Assembly (NCBI GenBank): GCA_947396885.1
Contig: OX377202.1
Coordinates: 21,700,001 to 21,764,000 of the forward strand
Source: Heligmosomoides polygyrus polygyrus
Lineage: Eukaryota; Nematoda; Chromadorea; Rhabditida; Heligmosomidae
Direction of reading: 5' to 3'
Length of the DNA: 64,000 nt
A program made the translations under genes and the position numbers. Positions 25,219-33,943 of the stretch are shown in pieces. Within the stretch, counting starts at the first letter, position 1. The number at the start of each line of letters is the position of its first letter. The notes under the pieces are model-generated. The model was not told the origin of the DNA, searched no databases, and saw only the letters and a program-made list of their open reading frames with translations.

Positions 25219-27426
25219 ATAGAGAATTTTGCCAGAGCGGTGGATGACGGGGCGTATCTCGCGTAGGTTAGAATACTCAAACGTCATCGACCGCTAACAC
25301 TTCAATATTTAGGTGGTAGTTTCAATTTTTTAATCTTAAAGTAGAGGTGGACCACGGTGTAGAAGATACAACACGCTGCGCATCGAATAAATTCACGCAT
25401 AGGAGAGAGTGCACCCTAAGCCGCATAGCGCGAATTTTCTTATATAAGAAGCATGTGAAAAGCTAGAAGTTGTGTGAATGGCTAAATCACATTTATTTGT
25501 GTTATGAGATTGATTAACGCATAACTTTTTCTTAACAGAATTTTCAATCAATCAAATGAAAACTGCGATGTACAAGAAGGTATATTGGTACGATTTGTTT
25601 ATGCGACAAAAAGTTGCCGCTTTTATGCGTTTAAAACATCATTAGAATCACCTTTGTAACTCGACAGATACAAATTTGCAAAAATTCCAACATTGTGTTC
25701 ACTTTTTTACGACAGGCGAATAATAATTTTTCAAAGAAAGTCAGGGCAAGTTTCTTAAATCGAACTTTTTCTTAACTTCTGTGGAGCTTTAGTTGAATTT
25801 GGAAGCCGCCTTTTGAATTTGAGAAGGTTTATTCTGATTTCAGAGGTAACCAAGATTACGTAAAAGAGGTGCAAATCTTGGATCACCGAAAAAGTCTCGA
25901 CTGAATTTTTTATGGAATAGTAAATAGTTTTCTAGCACTACAAACGTAATCAAACTACATGGTTGCCCGGATTCGGCTAAGAGTCAAAAAGTTGGAAGAC
26001 CCCGGCTTACAGTTCCGACCGTTCATTGAATTTCTTTTCGCGAATATAATGCCTTTGGGAGCTGGTAGTCAGAAAAACTCAGAAAGATAAGCAGCATGTG
26101 GAAGGACATTCCACCAGTTCGGCAATCTTCTAGAGGCTCCGCTTGTCGAACTGTGGAGGGCGTTGTTGTGAAGTAGGCAGACTGTATGGCTCTCCGGATG
26201 CTTCAGTCGAACAGCGTCGGCCGACTCCCGAAGTTGAGCAGCGCACACCTAGACTACCACTGTGGTAGCAGCAGGTGGGGTACCAAAGCAGAACAGTGTG
26301 CAGGAGTCCTACCAACAACACTAGGATCTTCTTCTCCTGGGGCCGTATGCTCGCGTCCCTCGACGTCCTCGGGTTTCACTCGAATTACTCAGTTCATGTA
26401 ACGAACCACTCGAATGAATTTCATAAAGTTCAACATGGTGATGGTAGAATATTTGACGATGGTCTCCCACTTTCACCGGTATAGCCCACCAGCTGTAGAG
26501 CTGGAGTTGATGTTCTCCTTGGACGAAAGGAATATGACAACGGTAGTGGTTGGTGGTCCATGGTCTTGAAAGAACTCGAAGTTGAACAATTGCGGTCATT
26601 ACTGCTTTATAGTGGTAGGCCCGCAATTGTAGGCTCTAGGACACGCTTCTACCACAAGTAAGGCTTTTCTCAACATGTTTTATTGAAAACTGCATATAAC
26701 GAGGAAAAAACGGCCAACGTTTTTCTTCAACTCAACTCACTACTCGATATAACTATACTGTTGACTAAGCAGTCCTTGACTGGTATTGTATGAGTTGTGG
26801 GTTTACTATTCCTGTTTTAATGTTAGAAAGTTTTACCATCACGGTACGCACAGTTGCCTGGCAACATTCTAGCTATGACGGTGTTTCAAATGCACAGGAC
26901 TGCCATCATTAATCAATCAACAATAGAAGCCGGTTTGCTTCCGAAAAATTTGAGGTAATTTTCAACAAAAGAAGGAATCGTCCTTGTAGGATCCTCCAAC
27001 AATCATCACCATCAAAGATTGATCCTCCAGCTATCATCCACTTTCTGTTCGCTTTATAAACGAGTCAAGTTCTCTCCTTCTACCTTTTTCACTGAAGATG
27101 CTACTAAATAACCAGTGTGTGGACGTCGCAATAAGGGCATATTGCGCCGGCAGCCCCCACTGTTCAGAAAAGCATCATTTAAGAAGCGACAAGATCGCAT
27201 CAGTTAAGAGAGGTAAAACGTGTGTGCCTCTCAGTAGAATTCATACCGTAGGACATAAAGAGGTGTATTATAGGTAGCATTCCATGTTAGGTCGCAAAAT
27301 CTACTTCCTCCCTGAAGCCATGGGTACAAAAACATGCGCTTCTTCTAGCGGGATCAATCTCCAGAAGACTTTAAGATGTTTTCGTTAGAATGTAGCTTTG
27401 CTTAAATTACGAAAAAGAATATATAG
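25219..27426. other. Unassigned noncoding stretch, copy 1
   Basis: AT-rich to about 26,050, then a more balanced block (26,100-26,650) with overlapping short frames on both strands, then AT-rich again. No domain, RNA gene or inverted-repeat termini recognised. Nearly identical in copy 2 (60,720-62,927). Confidence 0.4.
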
Positions 27427-27705
27427 TATATATATATACCTTTCAGTTAAAATTCAACGTTTTTCAAATAAAGTTCGAAGTTTTCAAAACGAATTCAACG
27501 TTCATCTGGAATCTTCCCCGTATAACAGCACTGAATTTGCTTTAAAAAACGTTGAATTTGATTAGAAGAACGTTGAATTCGTTTTGAACAATGTTGAATA
27601 CAACGGTTTTCAAATCAGCTTCAACCTTTTTATACGGGGAAGATTACAGAAGAATATTGAAATAGATTTGAAAGCCTTGAACTTCAACTGAAAATGGTAT
27701 ATATA
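27427..27705. mobile_element. MITE-like inverted-repeat element, copy 1
   Basis: About 280 bp with inverted ends: left TATATATACC-TTTCAGTTAAAATTCAA, right end reading inward TATATATACC-ATTTTCAGTTGAAG. The interior has several CAACGTT and GAATTCAACG units in both orientations, so the whole element can fold back. It has no coding capacity. TA-rich ends suggest a TA target. Copy 2 holds an extra block of ~48 bp of the same unit. Confidence 0.6.
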
Positions 27706-27766
27706 GCTGTAACAATGAGAGCAGCCGCAATGTTCATGTTTATGTATTCGGCTTACTAAATTCCAG

Positions 27767-27931
27767 GATCATCAAGGTGTTCAAGATGGACCTGCACCCT
27801 CCGGATTGGCTGAAAAGCTGCAGCGTGACAAAATAAGCAACAAAAAGAACAGCTTTATCTGTTGGATCTATCCGTCTGCCTGTTATACGCCTGAACAGAT
27901 AGCACAAGGACATGGAAATCCATGGAATGAC
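27767..27931 (+). CDS. Predicted internal exon, 55 codons (copy 1)
   Basis: A 165-nt segment open in one frame, bounded by acceptor AAATTCCAG (AG at 27,765-27,766) and donor GTAAGC at 27,932, phase 0 at both ends. The product begins DHQGVQDGPAPSGLAEK and includes a short cysteine-containing stretch, ICWIYPSACYTPEQI. No family is recognised. The paralogous exon at 63,311 has the same length, phase and splice sites, but 14 nucleotide differences, most of them amino-acid replacements. Phase would allow linkage to the signal-peptide exon 3 kb upstream; that is speculation. The opposite-strand frame over the same DNA has no splice context. Confidence 0.45.
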
Positions 27932-29510
27932 GTAAGCTTTTGATGAAGTCATTTTTGCTGCAAATGGAAAGCAGCGTGATTTGAAAAGTTGCGTTAGAAC
28001 CACTGGTGCAATTCAGCCATAATACCGCGTTCTATTGGGACACTTTGTCTACAGGGGCACTTCAGTTGTTCCTAGAGTGAATGGCTTAAGGCATTAGTCG
28101 CGCCAAAAAATGCTGGGTAGGCCAGAACAATGCATCAGAGCTAGAATTTCCACCCCCTCATCTACGCTCCAGCTCGCTTCCTTCCTGAGAGCAAAGTACT
28201 GAAGGTTTCTCTGATCTAGACGACAATGACGGGTTATGCAACCGTCTAATGGCTTGCGAATTTTACTTTACTGATGGTCAAGGTCCTAGTTCCCCTTCGT
28301 AACCTTGGTCTTATTCACGGGAGGAACTAGATGAGCTTTTATATCTGGGCGTCCTCTGTACGGCGCCGCAATCATGCTCGTCGTGGGCATTAATTCAACG
28401 TTCCGCGCATCTTCAGTGAGTCTGCCATTAATTTGTTTGTTCGTCCACGGGGTTGCCGGCGAGGTGGGTCAGCACTACTTGGACCACCGATTGACAGATT
28501 GTCTTGAATGCTCTGCGCTGAAAGGCCAATCCATTTTAAGGATGCGCAACGTATTCTACCTTCCGAGGATATAGTATGCTCTAAACTGAGTTGCAGACAC
28601 AGTGAAGTTTCTTCACAAAGTAAAAGATTGAGGGCCCTAACAATATTCCGTAATGTTTATAAGGAACTGCACAGCAAGGGCGCTAGTTATCAATGAGATC
28701 ATTCTTTTTTCCCAAAGGCAAGGTTTCGCCTCAACTGACAAAACTTAGTGTATTTTCCTTTTTACGAACTGCAGATTTGACGACGAACACCCAATCCAAT
28801 CTTCTCTCTAACTTACCATTTCGTGACTGAGTAAATTATCTCTCATTAACCTAAGCTTTTTAGTTGAACCCAGATCCGTGGTATGATCCGTACACACATA
28901 AACACATTGCCGGATGAATCACGAACGAGCTCCCGTTCCTGAGCATTGAAGGCAATGCATTTTATTTTTATTTTTTGTCAGCCAATAAACAGTTTTGGCT
29001 GCTCTACGAGTTTTTTCAGCTGGCAATCAGCTAAGGATGGAGTATTTCACTACAAATATTCTTTAAAAGCAAATTTTGTAGCTGTACAGGTGAACGCGGG
29101 GAGTAATTTGGATGGACAGTCTCAAGCAGTCAGAGTCAATAAATAAATACACATATCTGCCAACCTGACTTTTATCTTACGACATTGTCCTCAACACCAG
29201 CTTGGCGTTTGGAGCAGGGTGTCATAATAATACAAAACGTTTATTGAAAATCGTAGTGCAACCCGTCGATCACAGACGATTTTGAAGCGGAAACCTATAA
29301 ATCGAGTGGTTCGTTTCATAATGCTCTTCAGACCAATCCTTGTTTTGCTTAGCTGTCGCGCAGTGAAAGCATAGGTCCTGTACTTTGGCATGGCGTACAC
29401 AGGAGGTTTGAACTTCCAAGCATTCTCGAGCTTTCAGTGTGCCGTGCGTGCGTAATCTACTGCTTTTCACTTATACTGGGGCCGGACTCATCAACTTTGA
29501 TTAATCTTAG
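27932..29510. other. Unassigned stretch before the malate dehydrogenase fragment
   Basis: Short frames only, for example 28,374-28,574. Possible acceptors (TTTGTCTACAG near 28,051; TTCCTAG near 28,076) could lead to later exons of the preceding gene, but no coding pattern confirms them. The duplication is visible up to 28,458. No N-terminal malate dehydrogenase exon was found here. Confidence 0.4.
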
Positions 29511-30163
29511 GCGCAAAGCGAGAGCACAAGTTTGCTGCGTTCGCTATTCCTGAAACCAATTTCTCGGCACTGTCTCGTCTCGATCACAATCGCACTGTTG
29601 CACAGCTGGCAATGAAAGCGGGTGTCAAACCTTCTGATGTGGAGAACGTCATCGTGTGGGGGAATCACTCGAACACTCGGTTTCCCGATGTCAGCCACGC
29701 TACCATTAGAAAGGGTCATAGGACTGTTGGTGCTTACACTGCCGTCAACGACATCAAGTATCTGCGTGGACCGTTCATTTCAACGATTCAAAAGCGACGA
29801 GCTGTTATTATCCAGAAACGCAAGTTCTCGTTGGCGATTACAGCGGCGAAAGCAGCTTGTGATCTTATGCACGATTGGCACTTTGGCACCAATCCAGGCG
29901 AGTGGGTGTCGATGGCTGTCCCTTCAGATGGAGCCTACGGCACCTCGTTAGGACTCGTGTTCTCCGTGACTGTTGACCCGAACACAAAAGAATACAGCGT
30001 CGTATGGCATATTCCCGTAGATGACTTCGCGAGAGTTAAGCTCAGTGCCAACTATGAACTGGAGCAAAAGCGATTGAACACTTTACGGATCGTCGGCGCT
30101 TCCGACACCGTGGATTTTCCTGTTCTTGTTCAAGGTCCCGCCATAGTATCCAGTGCTACGTAA
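29511..30163 (+). CDS. Cytosolic malate dehydrogenase, 5'-truncated
   Basis: Cytosolic-type NAD-dependent malate dehydrogenase, which interconverts malate and oxaloacetate. The frame is open from a possible acceptor (TTAATCTTAG, 29,501-29,510) to TAA at 30,161-30,163, about 217 codons; the first internal ATG is at 29,612. Family motifs in order: NFSALSRLDHNR (substrate and proton-relay region), VIVWGNHSNTRFPDV with the catalytic histidine (codon 29,666-29,668), AAKAACDLMHDW, GEWVSMAVPSDGAYGT and the C-terminal VDDFARVKL. The N-terminal NAD-binding half with its glycine-rich loop is absent upstream. Length is roughly 217 of ~330 residues. VFSVTVDP looks shortened against the usual VFSYPVT-type segment, and the last ~25 residues are not family-like. 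It may be the last exon of a gene with distant upstream exons, or a truncated pseudogene; the single-block structure would also fit a 5'-truncated retrocopy. Confidence 0.85.
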
Positions 30164-30245
30164 ATCTCGATCCCCCTTACTGCTGTACCATGTGTAAAGA
30201 AAACGTTCTCAACAGTTTCCTACCATCATTGTCGGCGAAACATGT

Positions 30246-30251
30246 AATAAA
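30246..30251 (+). terminator. Polyadenylation signal AATAAA
   Basis: AATAAA lies 83 nt after the malate dehydrogenase stop and is followed 8 nt later by seven A residues (30,260-30,266). This is either a normal 3' end or the remnant of a retrocopy tail. Confidence 0.5.
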
Positions 30252-30266
30252 ACATGTTTAAAAAAA

Positions 30267-30448
30267 GCGGCTCGGAGGGGGTCACTTTGCACTCAGTGGT
30301 TATCCACCTTTGTGGGAAGATTACAAATTTAATTTATGATGGAAGAAGCTTAGCTTACTTCACCACAGGAAAGCCGTGAATTTTTTTTAATTTAGTGCAA
30401 CATAAAACGTTTAAGTAGGCCTGCCTCATATAGTGATCCCTCCGAGCC
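30267..30448. repeat. Inverted repeat, possible MITE
   Basis: CGGCTCGGAGGGGGTCACT near 30,268 is repeated in inverted, slightly changed form (AGTGATCCCTCCGAGCCG) near 30,431-30,448. The interior has no coding frame. Target duplication is not clear. Confidence 0.4.
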
Positions 30449-30732
30449 GCCTTGGGCCCGATTTTGAGTCAAAGGTGAAGAAGTCCTCGTATGTGGTATG
30501 TAGAGATACATGCGAGGCTCGTCGTTTATCCTCCACCTAGCACCACGTTCCCGCGAGTGCAAGGGTAAGGTCACTTGGAGTCCTTCCATTGTAGGTTTGA
30601 TCAAATTATATAGAATAAGCAATTTTAACAAATATCTTTATAATCTGGCAATATCACCTCACATATAAATTAACATAAACTCTCAACACTTGTTTAAATT
30701 ATCACAGCACATGCGTGACATAAATTATTGAT

Positions 30733-31056
30733 TCAGTGAATTCTGTTCCTTGCCGTCATTACTTTGTTGAGTACAATCCGTCGTTTGCAAACGGAGCTCA
30801 CCTCCCCGATATGCACAACGAGATTTGTGTCCGTTTGCCGACCGACGAACGCCGGATTGTTCAGAATGTGATCCTTCGCACGACCCGGAGCGGCTGCTTC
30901 ATTCAACCCCGACACGATCTCTAGGATCTTCGCCGCTATGAAGATCACTGCAGAAGTGCAGCAGGATTCCGGCGAGCTCAAGTACATGAACTTGGTAACG
31001 CACATCGGCGAGCAGCAGAAAGCAATCTCGCTGTGAAACGCATCATCACCTGTCAT
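30733..31056 (-). other. Exon-like open frame, unidentified
   Basis: 108 codons without a stop on the minus strand, in a GC-richer patch than its surroundings. Possible acceptor GCGTTTCACAG just before 31,035 and donor GTGAGC near 30,801 would give an exon of about 234 nt. The product (..IAAKILEIVSGLNEAAAPGR..) is not recognised. The plus strand is also partly open over the same DNA, so even the coding strand is uncertain. Confidence 0.25.
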
Positions 31057-31411
31057 TTTTTCTGGCTGTATAATGAGCCGCTATGGTAATTTATTCTTAC
31101 AGCCACTTAAACGCCTAAATATCGTGAGCACATCATTATTGTCAGTATTCTTTTATGCAAATGAACGGCAGAGATCTGTCAGTTTTCTCGAGCACTACAC
31201 TCCACGTGCCTTGAAGACCAGAGAAAAGCAAAACTCATAGTGTATCTCGCAATCAGCGGGGAAAGCCCAAATGTGTAACGTCATGTAGGTATGACGAAAA
31301 ACGAACTACGCTGGAAACGACATTGTAAAGAGAGAGGCAACTACTGCTCAATACATATATTAGGTCACACCAATAGTTTTCGCAGCTGTAGCATTCGAAC
31401 GTTATTCTTTT

Positions 31412-31835
31412 TGTTAATGGTATTTATTCGACGGCCGGTGGCGGTCTCGCCTAGAATCGTTCCTAGCATAAAAAAGCACTTTAAAGAACATATCAAATGT
31501 GCGATCGATACCTTAATGGATAACTACCACGTGGATTACCTTTAACTTGGGTAATTAAACGTTTATTGTAATAGAAACAATAAAAATATGCACGAAAATA
31601 CACCAGAAATAAATCGGCCGATGATGAGTAAGACGAGCAAAAAGCTCGAAGCACCGTGCGGTGCCGAGCAGGCGACATATATACACGGTCGCAGCCGCCG
31701 TCTCACACATTCCTGCCTTGTCGGTGTCAACATCTAAAGCCTATGGCAAACACAGCAAGTTCTATGAGAAAATGTTTATAGGGCAAGAATTATCCTAGAT
31801 GAGCTTAAGGAATCCTAAAGAGCTACGGGAGTCCA
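31412..31835 (-). mobile_element. Solo LTR with SL1-like motif
   Basis: A 424-bp TG...CA segment flanked by 5-bp CTTTT at 31,407-31,411 and 31,836-31,840. Read on the minus strand it has a TATA-like GTATATATG (31,676-31,684), AATAAA (31,562-31,567) and, directly behind it, a 19/22 match to spliced leader SL1 (31,540-31,561) followed by GTAATCC. The motif lies 128 bp from the U5 end, against 130 bp in the LTR at 49,974. The target repeat is low complexity, so the exact ends are less sure than the motif order. Confidence 0.6.
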
Positions 31836-31843
31836 CTTTTTCT

Positions 31844-32044
31844 CTACTCGCGTTCGCGATACTCACGGCGTCTTGTGGTCGATGGTCCGTAGTGGTCGTC
31901 GATATTTTCCGGTTCGTTCCGCAACTCATCGTGCTCCATTTCTAAGTCCGTTAGTTGCTCAGGTATGTCGAACAAAGCCGTGGTGGTTGATTGAGTTGTA
32001 GTAGTTGCACGCCTCTCTTTTTCTTCTGCACCAGTTACTTTCAT
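31844..32044 (-). other. Short acidic/arginine-rich open frame
   Basis: 66 codons from an ATG at 32,044 to TAG at 31,844, ending next to the solo LTR. The product is rich in Glu, Thr and Arg, including ATTTTQSTTTALFDIPEQ and STTRRREYRERE. Composition looks protein-like but low complexity. No family, and no convincing splice sites. Confidence 0.25.
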
Positions 32045-32728
32045 GACGTGTATCCAGACAGAAGCGACACTTGATCAAACGTTCAAAATGTTTACGAAAA
32101 CTAGGGAGACTTTAAGCTAATTTTGCGACAGCTTAGAAAGTCTATTTTTGTGCCATGGATTTTCAACTTGAATCTCGGAAGCGGCATGTTATAATTGTAC
32201 CAATGTTTGTGCTACGCAATGGGAGAGAATTGCTTAAAAACTAACGGTGGAGTAATGGTATAGTCTGGAAAATAAAGAATAAAGGCCGTTATTCAAGCCT
32301 AGTTCCAATTCACCTACTCTGGGGAGATGGAATGCATGTTGACTAGCGCAAAGAACTCGATCCAAGAACATGGAATCAGCTGCATTCGACAGCATGCGTC
32401 TCTTCCTAGCCTACTACGTATTATTAATCAATACGCGCCTTGTTCTAGAGATAAAGAACACTAGATGGAAGGAACAGCTTTCATGAAATATAAGACACCG
32501 CATAGGAATAAATGAAGCCAAAGCCAAAATGATCTCCCCTTAGTTTAGCACAAGACTTGTCACATCCAGAGGTACCTTCGTGCAGCGAGGGAAGGATACA
32601 AGTCACAACTTCACTCGGCTCTATCAGCTTCTTCAGAATTTGAAATTGTTGTAAAACCATGCTTATGCTTATGCTTAATTTAATGGCTCAGAAGCAACGC
32701 ACATTTTCAAGTGCTGATTTTTCTCCGT
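32045..32728. other. Noncoding stretch before the LINE
   Basis: No gene, RNA or repeat structure recognised. Confidence 0.4.
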
Positions 32729-32745
32729 AGTTCACTTTATACAAA
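32729..32745 (+). repeat. Target-site duplication of the LINE, left copy
   Basis: AGTTCACTTTATACAAA, identical over 17 bp to 35,872-35,888. Confidence 0.95.
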
Positions 32746-32857
32746 GGTGGCGATGTCCGTTCCTCCACGTGGTGCCACTGGAAACTGTTCGCTATGCGAG
32801 CTAAGCTAAGCACGGACACTCGATTGCAGGCGACAGGCCCTTGTGACAGGCCGGCCT

Positions 32858-33943
32858 ATGGAGATCCCATGTCACATCACATGGTTGATGGCGTTAACTG
32901 TTTGTCGAGATAATGCTACGGCGTCCGCGGGAGCCGACGCGCACTCGCAAAGCCCGGCGAGTGTGAGAAGTATGCGAGGGTCCCTGATGCGAGGACGGCA
33001 TCGGGGGGCAACTGAGCAAGTCCAAAAGTCCCGTAACGTAAGCAGGACCCGCGTTGCTACGCTGAATGTGGGTACGTTGACGGGCCGCTCGTGCGAGTTG
33101 GTAGAAGCACTGGAGCGAAGTCGAATCGACTTATGTGCGGTACAGGAGACGAGGTGGTCCTGTTGCAAGTCGAGGGACATAGGCCGAGGCTTTAAGGCCA
33201 TTCTGTGCGGCAGTCCCAGGACCACCAGCGGTGTTGGTGTGGTCGTCTCCGAACGTTTCCGAGATGCGATTGCAAGCGTGGAACGTTTCAGTGACCGCTT
33301 GATGAAGGTCGTTGTTGCTGCTGAACAGCGTATGTATCATTTCTTCTCTGCATACGCTCCGCAGACAGGCTGCTCCGAGCGAGCGAAGGACGAGTTTTGG
33401 ACCCTGCTTGATGAGAAGACAGCAGAGGTGCCGCCAGAAGACGCTGTCGTTGTCGCAGGTGATCTCAACGGCCACGTTGGGACTGCGAAAGATGGTTACA
33501 GCTGTCATGGCGGTTTCGGTTATGGAGCACGTAACGCTGATGGTGAGCGAATTCTTGAGTATGCGGACTCGCATAATCTCACCATCGCGAACACAATGTT
33601 TCGAAAGCGTGACTCCCATCTCGTGTCTTTCTATAGCGGGAATACCAAGACACAGATTGACTTTATCCTTACCAAGCATCGCGATCGAAGGCTGGTCACA
33701 GATGCGAAGGTTGTGCCATACGAGACTGTCGCCACGCAGCACCGTCCGCTGATCTGCACACTTAAGATCGCCCCTCCGAGGCTGAGGCAGGTCGAGCGAT
33801 GCGGACCATCAAGGATCAAGTGGTGGCGGATGAAAGAGAAGGACGCAGCTGTTGTTGCTCGTATTCGGTTGCCGACGGTTACCAATGTTGAGGAGACATG
33901 GAAACGTGCAACCGATTCGATACACGTTCCGAACTGGGCATGA
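32858..33943 (+). CDS. LINE AP-like endonuclease
   Basis: Apurinic-like endonuclease domain that nicks the target DNA to prime reverse transcription. From the first ATG at 32,858 the frame runs 361 codons. Motifs, numbered from that ATG: RVATLNVGTLTGR (~65-77), the metal-binding glutamate in AVQETRW (~94-100), SAYAPQTG (~164-171), VVAGDLNGHVG (~198-208) and the terminal histidine motif VATQHRPLI (~291-299). These are the expected exonuclease-endonuclease-phosphatase signatures. In RTE elements endonuclease and RT are normally one polypeptide; here the frame ends at 33,943 after a frame break near 33,920-33,940, overlapping the RT frame by 46 bp. Sequencing error, a disabling indel or recoding are all possible. 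Confidence 0.93.
   Translation: MEIPCHITWLMALTVCRDNATASAGADAHSQSPASVRSMRGSLMRGRHRGATEQVQKSRNVSRTRVATLNVGTLTGRSCELVEALERSRIDLCAVQETRWSCCKSRDIGRGFKAILCGSPRTTSGVGVVVSERFRDAIASVERFSDRLMKVVVAAEQRMYHFFSAYAPQTGCSERAKDEFWTLLDEKTAEVPPEDAVVVAGDLNGHVGTAKDGYSCHGGFGYGARNADGERILEYADSHNLTIANTMFRKRDSHLVSFYSGNTKTQIDFILTKHRDRRLVTDAKVVPYETVATQHRPLICTLKIAPPRLRQVERCGPSRIKWWRMKEKDAAVVARIRLPTVTNVEETWKRATDSIHVPNWA

Larger units (their letters stand above)
20711..28458. repeat. Large duplicated segment, copy 1
   Basis: Collinear and same-strand with 56,201-64,000. The offset is 35,490 at the left, 35,494-35,495 near 22-23 kb, 35,501 from 23.6 to 26.6 kb and 35,542-35,544 at the right. Only small indels separate the copies: a 7-bp insertion after TTGGCAC near 58,978, and about 43 bp net inside the MITE. 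Several long stretches, including 24,662-25,287, look identical. The right end is unknown because copy 2 runs off the window. Confidence 0.95.

Noticed and set aside
26100..26650. A further transposase remnant
   Set aside because: Both strands were read and no transposase motif could be placed; kept as unassigned.
30799..31035. A histone H2A-like exon on the minus strand
   Set aside because: IAAKILEI faintly recalls the H2A core, but the remaining residues do not align, so it is left unidentified.
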